Source: Mariprofundus ferrooxydans PV-1 (lineage in GTDB: Bacteria; Pseudomonadota; Zetaproteobacteria; Mariprofundales; Mariprofundaceae). Taken from it: a stretch of 64,000 nt of DNA. Location of the stretch: assembly GCF_000153765.1 (NCBI RefSeq), contig NZ_DS022296.1, forward strand, positions 35,069 to 99,068, given 5' to 3'. A model generated the notes under the pieces. It was not told the origin of the DNA, did no database searches, and saw nothing but the letters and a program-made list of their open reading frames with translations. Positions 27,578 to 35,264 of the stretch are shown one piece after another (the first letter of the stretch is position 1; each line of letters opens with the position of its first letter). Made by a program: the position numbers and the translations under genes.

Positions 27578-28342
27578 TTACCTCTTGCGCAACCAAGCTC
27601 CCGGCCAATGCGTGATATTTTCAGACAGCTCACTTTCATTAAACGGCCAAGCAGGCTGTTCAACTACAAAATCAGGGTGAGCCGCGGCAAATTCCTTGGC
27701 TGCATCTGTAGGGTGGTTCCAGTCCCAGTCAGTCTCACCGCGCGGCACATCATGCAGATCATACATGATGCCGTCGGTCGCCACGATATAGGAACCTGGA
27801 GTCACCAACTCATGGTATGCTTCCAGTTCATCCGCCACATGCTGCTTGGTGTGGCAGGAATCCAGAATGATAAGTACGGTTTCTCCCGGCTTAACCAGCG
27901 ACTTCACTTGGGCAACAATATCTGGGGCTGTTGAGCTGCCTTCAATCATGGTAATAAACTCAGCCATCGGGTGTGCCTCAACAGCAGCACGATTATGCGG
28001 GCGAATTTCAATATCCACACCAATGACACGCCCCTTGCCCATCGCCTTGCACAGGCTGGCGTTATAAATAAGGGAGCCGCCATGCGCGATGCCCGTTTCA
28101 ATAATCACATCCGGCTTAACATTCCAGATCACTTCCTGGGTACGAATCATATCTTCCGGCAACTGGATAATAGGGCGCCCCATCCAGCTAAAGCTGTACT
28201 GGTACTTCTCGTTCCAGCCAACGCGCACCCACTGGCGGCTGATCTCTTCAAAGGCCTTCTTGCTGTACAACGGCAGCTCTACGGACTCACCGTTCTCCTC
28301 GCGGGTCAGTGTATTGTTGTCTGTATCAATGATTAATTTCAT
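27578..28342 (-). CDS. Cephalosporin hydroxylase (CmcI)-family protein
   Basis: A 254-residue protein of the CmcI/rhamnosyl O-methyltransferase family, whose members have a SAM-methyltransferase fold. Recognised by PDVIIETGIAHGGSLIYNASL, VIGVDIEIRPHNR and LIILDSCHTKQHVADEL, the last supplying likely metal/SAM-site acidic residues. Despite the family name, members in glycan clusters are thought to methylate sugars. ATG 28342 follows AGGGTG. Located between the flippase and a C-methyltransferase-like gene. Confidence 0.85.
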   Translation of the reverse strand: MKLIIDTDNNTLTREENGESVELPLYSKKAFEEISRQWVRVGWNEKYQYSFSWMGRPIIQLPEDMIRTQEVIWNVKPDVIIETGIAHGGSLIYNASLCKAMGKGRVIGVDIEIRPHNRAAVEAHPMAEFITMIEGSSTAPDIVAQVKSLVKPGETVLIILDSCHTKQHVADELEAYHELVTPGSYIVATDGIMYDLHDVPRGETDWDWNHPTDAAKEFAAAHPDFVVEQPAWPFNESELSENITHWPGAWLRKR

Positions 28343-28348
28343 AGCACC

Positions 28349-29503
28349 CTACTCTATCATATTCAGGCTAATTCCAGCCTGTTTTAAAATTATCTGATTC
28401 TCATCCCGGTAGTTCGGATTCATCAGCACCACATCCGTCACTCCCCGCTCCCCAAGCTGCAGCGGATCAACTATAGCATGACCGCTTCCCGCCACATACT
28501 TTCCCTGCTTGTTTGGGTTCAAATCAACAAGGCAGTCAATCAGCTCACATCCCGGATCAATAAGATTGGCGAATGTAACACCTTTTGCACCAGCACCCCA
28601 CAAGGCTACGCGTCCAGTTCGGGCATAGCCCGCAATTCTACCTTGCCAGTCACGATACAGCAGCTTCTCCTCGCTGGAAAAAGAGGCTGCCAGCTCCGAT
28701 ATCCTCGCCCCATCCAGCGTAACTACAGACGCAACCGGACTTGCTTCCAACCACAGATACTGCCCGCCAAAAATATGTCGCACCTCATCTACACGGAAAC
28801 CAGCGATCTCGAATGCGGTTGAAAGCGATTCTGCAGTAAACAGGGAACAGTGTTCATAAAAGAAATCCCATACCACACCATTACTCAAAATCCACTCCAC
28901 GCACGGTGTTTCAAAATAGACCTTGGCACTGCTGCGCTCACCGATAGCGGCACGTACCGATCTGAGCAGCGCCACCGGGTCAGGCACATGCTCAATGACA
29001 TGCCGGCAAATCACCACATCAGCAGGCACAGCCGTACAACTTTCATCATAATATCGCGACTCAAAGCGCATGCGACCTTCCAGCACTTCCTTTGGCCCGG
29101 TATAACTCGGATCAAAGCCGACGCCGCTGTTTCCACCCTCCCGCACAAGACGCTGAAGGAACTGCCCCTGGCCACAACCGACCTCAACAATCTGCTTGTC
29201 ACGGACGCCCTTGCTATCGATCAGCAGACCAACCAGATCATCCAGATGTCGCTGAAAACTGGAAGAGCACCCCTGATTGTTATCGTAACTCTCTCCATAA
29301 TTGAGTTTTGAAGGGTCAAATACGGCATTAAATACAAAACCGCAATCGGCACAGACAGTCATGGCAAGATCACCACGCACAATATCTCTGGCCTGCTGGC
29401 GACTCCTCATCAACAGATTCTGATGCACAGGCACATCAGGTCGGTATAAAAACTGCGATAGATTGCGCGACTCGCACAAGGGGCAGCCATTAATTTGCAT
29501 CAT
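28349..29503 (-). CDS. Two-part C-methyltransferase-like protein (Methyltransf_13/14 type)
   Basis: About 384 residues from ATG 29503 (or 29500), with AGGAG just upstream. An N-terminal putative zinc site (CPLCESRN, then CADCGFVF) is followed by a SAM-binding domain (VEVGCGQGQFLQRL) and a C-terminal Rossmann-like part (VALWGAGAKGVTFANLI) as in TylC3/NovU sugar C-methyltransferases. Differs in sequence from the similar gene at 30468-31691. It overlaps the epimerase gene by 14 bp. A sugar C- or O-methylation role is inferred. Confidence 0.82.
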   Translation of the reverse strand: MMQINGCPLCESRNLSQFLYRPDVPVHQNLLMRSRQQARDIVRGDLAMTVCADCGFVFNAVFDPSKLNYGESYDNNQGCSSSFQRHLDDLVGLLIDSKGVRDKQIVEVGCGQGQFLQRLVREGGNSGVGFDPSYTGPKEVLEGRMRFESRYYDESCTAVPADVVICRHVIEHVPDPVALLRSVRAAIGERSSAKVYFETPCVEWILSNGVVWDFFYEHCSLFTAESLSTAFEIAGFRVDEVRHIFGGQYLWLEASPVASVVTLDGARISELAASFSSEEKLLYRDWQGRIAGYARTGRVALWGAGAKGVTFANLIDPGCELIDCLVDLNPNKQGKYVAGSGHAIVDPLQLGERGVTDVVLMNPNYRDENQIILKQAGISLNMIE

Positions 29504-30413
29504 ATTTCTCCTGTCTCTGCTTCCACCACGCAATTGTTTCAGCTAAGCCCTGCTCCAGTGAATAGGTTGGTCTCCAGCCTAGCTCATCGCACAAGCGGGT
29601 AGCATCAGCTGTCAATACGGCCGGATCGCCCTGACGATCCAGCAAAGCACCGAACTCAACAACGCCACGCCCTCTGATCTGACGCATCATCTCTTCACCA
29701 ATTTCCCTCAGCCTACATGACTCTCCGGAAGCGACATTAACAGCTCCGCACACCTCACTGGCAAGCAGAGCTACAAATGCTTCTGCCACATCTGCAACAT
29801 GCATAAAATCCCTTACCTGCTGCCCGCTGGAGCACGGCACTATCTCCTGCTGCAGAAGACCATTGATAACTGCAGGCACAAAGCGACTGCCTGTTTCACC
29901 CGGCCCATAGAGAAAGAACACACGCCCCCAGACAAGCTCTACCTGATGATTAGAGCAATAAGCTGCTGCAACCTGATGCAGTGCATGCTTGCTTACACCG
30001 TACAGCGTCGCCGGATTGCAAGGTGTCTGTTCCTCAGAACATAGCCCCACCCCGTGCCAGTCGTATTCGGCACAGCTGCCCGCCATCACTACACGCTGGC
30101 CACCATGGTGCACAAAATATTTAAGCAAATGCAGGCTGCAAGCTACCCAATCCAGGTTTTCGTCAGCATGCCAGAACTCGCCATGCTCGGTATACCACGC
30201 CAGATGCAACAAGTGGCTGGCCTCTATGCTTGAGCACAGCGTTGCAACAGACTGTTCATCCATGAGGTTGATATGATGCCAGAACACACCCTCGCATGGC
30301 TCGGGGTCAGGATGCCGACTCACCGCATGCACTTCAAAACCGGCTTGAACCAGCTGCGGCAGTGTATAACGACCGATAAACCCGCTCGCTCCGGTAACAA
30401 TAACGCGTTTCAC
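29490..30413 (-). CDS. NAD-dependent epimerase/dehydratase (4-ketoreductase candidate)
   Basis: A 307-residue extended SDR with VTGASGFIGRYTLPQL at the N-terminus and a YGVSKHAL catalytic dyad. Later motifs (GRVFFLYGPGE, RDFMHVADVAEAFVALL) match nucleotide-sugar epimerases and CDP- or dTDP-4-ketosugar reductases. The frame starts with GTG at 30413. Set among the RfbG, C-methyltransferase and 3,5-epimerase-like genes, it is a good candidate for the final 4-keto reduction of the CDP-deoxysugar. That role is inference. Confidence 0.85.
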   Translation of the reverse strand: MKRVIVTGASGFIGRYTLPQLVQAGFEVHAVSRHPDPEPCEGVFWHHINLMDEQSVATLCSSIEASHLLHLAWYTEHGEFWHADENLDWVACSLHLLKYFVHHGGQRVVMAGSCAEYDWHGVGLCSEEQTPCNPATLYGVSKHALHQVAAAYCSNHQVELVWGRVFFLYGPGETGSRFVPAVINGLLQQEIVPCSSGQQVRDFMHVADVAEAFVALLASEVCGAVNVASGESCRLREIGEEMMRQIRGRGVVEFGALLDRQGDPAVLTADATRLCDELGWRPTYSLEQGLAETIAWWKQRQEKYDAN

Positions 30414-30467
30414 CTCATCAAGTCCCAGCGACAGAGCTAATCAAAGGGCTATCTTCAAGCTGCAATA

Positions 30468-31691
30468 TCACTGAACCTTTAGCTCCGGCACTGCGGTCAC
30501 GAACTGTCCGCCCCACTCACGCACAAAGGCATTATTGCGCATGACCTCTTCACTGATATTCCACGGCAAGATGACAACAAAATCTGGTCTATAATCAGCC
30601 ATCGCTACGGGGGACAGGATAGGAATGTGACTGCCTGGCATGTACTTACCCTGCTTAGCGGCAGCCGCATCACAGACAAATGACAACAAATCCGGCTTCA
30701 CACCGGCATAATTAAGCAATGTGTTACCCTTGGCCGCAGCACCATAAGCGGCGACCGTTTTCCCCGAGCGCTTCTGCTCAATCAAAAACGACAACAAATC
30801 GTTTTTCACACGATCAGCCTTCGGCTGGAAAGCCAGGTAGACATCCAGATCACGCATGCCGGCAGCAAGCTCTGCAGCCAGAACGGCATGCACGGCAGCA
30901 CGGACCTCGAAACCGGCATCAGCATGGCAACCGTAAATCCGCAGACTGCCACCGTGGGTAGGCAGCTGCTCCACATCATATACAACCAAACCTGCGCGCT
31001 CAAAAATGCGCTGTACGCTATACAGCGACAGATAGGAGTAATGTTCATGGTAAACCGTATCGAACTGGTTAAGCTGAATCAGATTGAGCAGGTGTGGAAA
31101 TTCCAGTGTGATTGTGCCGCCCGGCTTCAACGCAGTTTTTAGCCCCATGGTGAAATCATTGATGTCAGGGACATGGGCATAGACATTATTGCCCAGAATC
31201 AGGTCAGCCTGCTTATCTTCGGCAACAAGATTCTCAGCCAGTGACTGACCGAAAAACTCCCTCATCACAGGGATATTCAGTTGCTCTGCTGCATCGGCAG
31301 TACTGGCTGTCGGCTCAACCCCCAGACAGGGAACGCCCGCCTCGACAAAATTGCGCAGCAGGTAGCCATCGTTTGATGCCACTTCGATCACAAAGCTCTC
31401 TTCATTCAGCTGCAGGCGATCGCTGATCATGCCGCAATATTCCTTTGCATGCCGCATCCAGCCGGAAGAGGTCGATGAGAAATAGGCGTAGTCTTCAGTA
31501 AACAGCTCATCCGAACGCGCATAATCCTCGGTCTGCACCAGCCAGCAGCTATCACAAACATGCAGCTTCAACGGAAAATAGAGCTCAGGCGCATGCAGAT
31601 CCGCCGGGTTTAGATAGGCATTGGATGGCGGCGCGAACCCAAGATCCAGAAACTGATGCTGCAATACTTTGCCGCAATGACGACAATTCAT
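30468..31691 (-). CDS. Sugar C-methyltransferase, TylC3/NovU-like
   Basis: A 407-residue three-part protein. It has an N-terminal zinc-binding domain (CRHCG..., CDSCWLVQ), a SAM domain with IEVASNDGYLLRNFVEAG, and a C-terminal domain with VAAYGAAAKGNTLLNYAG. The YHEHYSYLSLYSVQRIF stretch is characteristic of this family, which adds a methyl to C-3 of a 4-keto-6-deoxy sugar nucleotide. The ATG overlaps the stop of the 3,5-epimerase-like gene (ATGA) and has CCGGAG upstream. With RfbF and RfbG beside it, the substrate is likely a CDP-4-keto-6-deoxyhexose. Confidence 0.88.
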   Translation of the reverse strand: MNCRHCGKVLQHQFLDLGFAPPSNAYLNPADLHAPELYFPLKLHVCDSCWLVQTEDYARSDELFTEDYAYFSSTSSGWMRHAKEYCGMISDRLQLNEESFVIEVASNDGYLLRNFVEAGVPCLGVEPTASTADAAEQLNIPVMREFFGQSLAENLVAEDKQADLILGNNVYAHVPDINDFTMGLKTALKPGGTITLEFPHLLNLIQLNQFDTVYHEHYSYLSLYSVQRIFERAGLVVYDVEQLPTHGGSLRIYGCHADAGFEVRAAVHAVLAAELAAGMRDLDVYLAFQPKADRVKNDLLSFLIEQKRSGKTVAAYGAAAKGNTLLNYAGVKPDLLSFVCDAAAAKQGKYMPGSHIPILSPVAMADYRPDFVVILPWNISEEVMRNNAFVREWGGQFVTAVPELKVQ

Positions 31692-32239
31692 AATTTAACT
31701 CCGGAATAATGCTCATCTAACAACGGGTGTGACCGGTCCCGATCAGAGATATCAGTGACCGCCAGCGGCCAGGCAATATCAATCAGCGGATCATCATGAC
31801 GCATACCACCTTCGCATGTCGGCGTATAACGGGCCGTATGCAGATAGAGCAGTTCACTCTCCGCCTCCAGAACCTGAAAACCGTGCGCGCAACCTTCGGG
31901 AATGACCATCATCAGGTCATTTTCTGCCGACAATTCAACCCCATGCCACTGCAGAAATGTTGGTGAATCCCGGCGCAGGTCTACCGCCACATCCCACACC
32001 CGCCCCTTAATACAGCGCACCATTTTCATTTCGGCATGCGGAGCATGCTGATAGTGCATGCCGCGAAGAGCACCCGGCTGACTCGTTCGTGAATGATTGA
32101 TCTGCACAATATGCCGCTCACCCAAAACAGGCGCCAGTTCATTCTCACAGAAGAAACGCGCGAATGCTCCACGTTGATCTGCAATCCGGATTGTTTCAGC
32201 AACCTGAACACCAGCTATCTTTGTAGGAAGCAGGTTCAT
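31688..32239 (-). CDS. dTDP-4-dehydrorhamnose 3,5-epimerase (RmlC)-like protein
   Basis: A 183-residue cupin from ATG 32239 (an in-frame TTG lies two codons earlier). Catalytic features of RmlC are present: the RGMHYQ histidine (about residue 60), VDLRRDSPTF and IPEGCAHGFQVL, and a tyrosine in LHTARYTPT. No rmlABD genes are nearby; the flanking genes make a CDP-sugar. It may therefore epimerise the CDP-4-keto-6-deoxysugar and not dTDP-4-keto-rhamnose. That substrate shift is inference. Confidence 0.87.
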   Translation of the reverse strand: MNLLPTKIAGVQVAETIRIADQRGAFARFFCENELAPVLGERHIVQINHSRTSQPGALRGMHYQHAPHAEMKMVRCIKGRVWDVAVDLRRDSPTFLQWHGVELSAENDLMMVIPEGCAHGFQVLEAESELLYLHTARYTPTCEGGMRHDDPLIDIAWPLAVTDISDRDRSHPLLDEHYSGVKL

Positions 32240-32297
32240 ATGCAATGACTCACAGAGTCAAAAGGAACGGAGGAAATATTGAAAGTATCAGTCACCG

Positions 32298-33359
32298 TCA
32301 GTCAGTCCGACCCTGAAATTCACTCAACTGTTCCAGAGAGAGCGCACGCATATCACAACCTTCATAAAAACTTCGATACCACTCTGCTATCCCCGCTATC
32401 GCCTGTTCCAATTGCAGTTTCGGCTCCCAGTTCAGCTCACGCCTGGCCTTGCTGCAATCAAGCCTGAGCAGGTGTGCTTCGTGCAAGTTGGCCGCATCCG
32501 GCTCAACCCGCCACTCGGCATTGCCCCACGTATGCACAAACTGTCCGACGATCCAGGCCACATCGCGCGCATCAGCATCAGCCGGCCCGAAATTCCAGGG
32601 CTGCGAAAATACAGAAGGCTGAACAGCCATCTGCTCCAGCAGCAACAGATACCCATGCAACGCCTCAAACACATGCTGCCAAGGACGAACTGCACCGGGG
32701 TTACGTATCACAACACTCTCACCTGCAGTAAAAGCACGCACCATGTCGGGAATCAACCTGTCAGCTGACCAGTCTCCGCCACCAATCACATTTCCTGCCC
32801 GGGCAGTTGCCAGCCCCACGTTGTTACCTTCATCAAAAAAACTCTGCCTGTAAGCAGATACAACCAGCTCGGCACACCCCTTACTGTTCGAGTAGGGGTC
32901 AAAGCCCCCCATGGCTTCATCTTCCCGATAGCCCGCTTCCCGCTCCCTGTTTTCATAACACTTGTCGCTGGTAATCACCAACACACTCTTCACAGAGTCA
33001 CAGCCGCGAACAGCCTCCAGCAGGTTGACGGTACCCATCACATTCACTTCATAGGTCTCAACCGGGTGGTGATAGGAGTAGCGCACCAGCGCCTGAGCCG
33101 CCATATGAATAACCACCTCAGGACGGGCTTGTTGCATGGCTTGAGTCAAGCCATGCCTGTCACGAATATCCCCAATCACAGACACCATACCGTCGCCGAC
33201 ATTGGCTGCATCAAACAGGCTGGGAGAAGTAGCAGGAGCCAATGCATAACCGGTGACCTCTGCCCCCAGTGACTCGAGCCACAGGCAGAGCCAGCTACCC
33301 TTGAAGCCTGTGTGACCGGTTACAAAGACGCGCTTCCCTTTCCAAAACTCAGGTGTCAT
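32298..33359 (-). CDS. rfbG: CDP-glucose 4,6-dehydratase
   Basis: A 353-residue NAD-dependent SDR that converts CDP-glucose to CDP-4-keto-6-deoxyglucose. The N-terminus FWKGKRVFVTGHTGFKGSWL is typical of RfbG, and ITSDKCYEN and GYREDEAMGGFDPYSNSKGCAE (YxxxK) supply the active site. ATG at 33359 overlaps the rfbF stop by ATGA, replacing the longer frame to 33395. Forms the classic RfbF-RfbG pair that opens CDP-3,6-dideoxyhexose or CDP-branched-sugar routes. Confidence 0.95.
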   Translation of the reverse strand: MTPEFWKGKRVFVTGHTGFKGSWLCLWLESLGAEVTGYALAPATSPSLFDAANVGDGMVSVIGDIRDRHGLTQAMQQARPEVVIHMAAQALVRYSYHHPVETYEVNVMGTVNLLEAVRGCDSVKSVLVITSDKCYENREREAGYREDEAMGGFDPYSNSKGCAELVVSAYRQSFFDEGNNVGLATARAGNVIGGGDWSADRLIPDMVRAFTAGESVVIRNPGAVRPWQHVFEALHGYLLLLEQMAVQPSVFSQPWNFGPADADARDVAWIVGQFVHTWGNAEWRVEPDAANLHEAHLLRLDCSKARRELNWEPKLQLEQAIAGIAEWYRSFYEGCDMRALSLEQLSEFQGRTD

Positions 33360-34126
33360 CACCAAACCTTCCAGGGTGCTTCGCCTGACGCCCATAGCTC
33401 CTCAAGATGTGTTTTGTCGCGCAGGGTATCCATCGGTTGCCAGAAACCATCATGCTTGAATGCTGCCAGCTCACCATCGGCCGCCAGCCCCCTCAAGGGA
33501 GCCTGCTCCCATGAGGTTGCATCGCCATCGATCCGCTTAATTACCTTTGGTGAGAGTACGAAGTAACCGCCATTGATCCAGCCACCATCGCCGTGTGGCT
33601 TCTCTTCAAAATCAACAATTTTATGGCCGCTCATATCCAGTGATCCAAAACGACCGGGTGGCTGCACAGCAGTCACAGAAGCTAGGCAACCCTGCGCTTT
33701 ATGGAAGCGGATCAACTCAGACACATTCACATCGGAAACACCATCACCATAGGTGAAACAGAAATCCTCATCACCCAGGTAGTCGGCCACCCGCCTCAAG
33801 CGCCCGCCAGTCATCGAGTCCTCACCCGTATCCACCAGCGTCACCTTCCACGGTTCGGTTGTATTCTGAATCACTTCCATCGCGTTGTTGGCCATATCAA
33901 ACGTCACATCAGAGGTATGCAGGTAGTAGTTGGCAAAATACTCCTTGATCATATACCCTTTATATCCGCAGCAGATGATAAAGTCATGGATACCGTGAGC
34001 GCTGTAGGTTTTCATAATATGCCAGAGAATCGGCTTGCCGCCGACCTCAATCATCGGCTTGGGCTTTAAGTGGGTCTCCTCACTGATCCTTGTACCCAAC
34101 CCTCCGGCCAGAATCACAGCTTTCAT
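33359..34126 (-). CDS. rfbF: Glucose-1-phosphate cytidylyltransferase
   Basis: A 255-residue nucleotidyltransferase making CDP-glucose from CTP and glucose-1-phosphate. It starts [25 protein letters not shown] at ATG 34126, the canonical signature; the longer frame is discarded. Also [11 protein letters not shown] (metal aspartate) and [19 protein letters not shown]. It is the first gene of the long minus-strand glycan cluster, so the cluster promoter should lie in the 383 bp ahead of it. Confidence 0.96.
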   Translation of the reverse strand: MKAVILAGGLGTRISEETHLKPKPMIEVGGKPILWHIMKTYSAHGIHDFIICCGYKGYMIKEYFANYYLHTSDVTFDMANNAMEVIQNTTEPWKVTLVDTGEDSMTGGRLRRVADYLGDEDFCFTYGDGVSDVNVSELIRFHKAQGCLASVTAVQPPGRFGSLDMSGHKIVDFEEKPHGDGGWINGGYFVLSPKVIKRIDGDATSWEQAPLRGLAADGELAAFKHDGFWQPMDTLRDKTHLEELWASGEAPWKVW

Positions 34127-34509
34127 CAAAACTCCCTTGGTCCAACTACCGTTTCTGTACTTCCAGCCAAAATACACACGCAACTACGAGCAAGGCATAC
34201 CCTTACAAACTGCCCTGATAACGGCAAGTATAACTCAACACTTCCCCGAAATTATAAGCCAAAAAACAACATATTTATCCTGCATCCTCCCGGCAGGTTC
34301 AATAACTATAAAGCCGCGTAGAACCTAACCACTGCTCTACTGCTTCCCAGCTGGAATCGGCATGCACTCCGAACAGGGAAAGGTGAAAAAAATCAACCGG
34401 TACCATCCCGTGTCATTCTTGACTAACATTGCGCCCGTCATCTGATGAGCAGGGCTCTTGTGCCCTTGTCCGGATAAAAGTTATCAGAATCAAAGAGAGA
34501 GATATTCAT
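34127..34509. other. Divergent intergenic region between rfbF and yebC
   Basis: Holds the control regions of the glycan cluster (minus) and yebC (plus). On the minus strand a perfect TATAAT occurs at 34256-34251, 125 bp before rfbF, in an AT-rich stretch without a good -35 at 17 bases. For yebC, TTGACT near 34409 has only a weak -10 partner. I saw no JUMPstart/ops element and no RNA gene. Confidence 0.5.
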
Positions 34510-35232
34510 ATGGGAAGAGCGTATCAAAACCGCAAGGCAGACATGGCTAAAACCGCCGGGGCCAAGACCAAGGTCTACTCCAGGTATGGTCGGGAAATCT
34601 ATGTGTGCGCCAAAAACGGCGGTTTCGACCCCAATGGCAACCTTGCGCTGCGCGCCCTGATTGAGCGGGCAAAAAAAGATCAGGTTCCGACCCATGTGAT
34701 TGAACGCGCCATTGAAAAGGCTAAAGGCGGCGGCGGTGAAGACTACGTCGGTGCGCGCTATGAGGGATTCGGACCCGGCGGTTGCATGGTCATCGTCGAC
34801 TGCCTTACCGACAACCATAACCGCACATACAACGATGTGCGCCAGTGCTTCACCAAAAATGACGGCAAACTGGGCGGACCGGGTGCTGTTGCCCATATGT
34901 TCGATCATCAGGCTGTATTTGTCTTCAAGGGTGACGATGAAGATGAGATCCTCGAAACACTGATGATGGCCGACGTTGATGTCACCGACATCGAATGCGA
35001 AGATGGCATGATCACCGTGCTTGCCCCCAACACCGAATTTTTCAAGGTAAAGACTGCGCTAAACGAAGCCATGCCGGGGATCGAATTTGAAGTCGAGGAG
35101 ATCTCTTATGAGCCGCAGACGCTGACCCATATCAGTGGCGATGATGCGGTAGTATTTGAGCAATTTCTCGATGCACTCAATGATTGTGACGATGTACAGA
35201 AGGTCTATCACAATGCAGAGCTGGATGATTAA
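34510..35232 (+). CDS. yebC: YebC/PmpR-family protein
   Basis: A 240-residue protein of the YebC family (TACO1 relatives). Members have been described as transcriptional regulators and more recently as factors easing ribosome stalling at proline-rich stretches. The start [31 protein letters not shown] is close to the canonical N-terminus, so ATG 34510 with upstream AGAGAGA is chosen over the frame beginning at 34429. The [19 protein letters not shown] and [10 protein letters not shown] blocks are conserved. It is monocistronic and convergent with the diguanylate cyclase. Confidence 0.95.
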   Translation: MGRAYQNRKADMAKTAGAKTKVYSRYGREIYVCAKNGGFDPNGNLALRALIERAKKDQVPTHVIERAIEKAKGGGGEDYVGARYEGFGPGGCMVIVDCLTDNHNRTYNDVRQCFTKNDGKLGGPGAVAHMFDHQAVFVFKGDDEDEILETLMMADVDVTDIECEDGMITVLAPNTEFFKVKTALNEAMPGIEFEVEEISYEPQTLTHISGDDAVVFEQFLDALNDCDDVQKVYHNAELDD

Positions 35233-35264
35233 ACTGCACTAAAAAATGATACTGCAGCGATAAC

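Noticed and set aside
34127..34509. JUMPstart/ops element ahead of the glycan cluster
   Set aside because: The GGCGGTAGC core was searched for on the minus strand and not found.
34438..34908. A 156-codon minus-strand frame opposite yebC
   Set aside because: Antisense shadow of the conserved YebC coding region.
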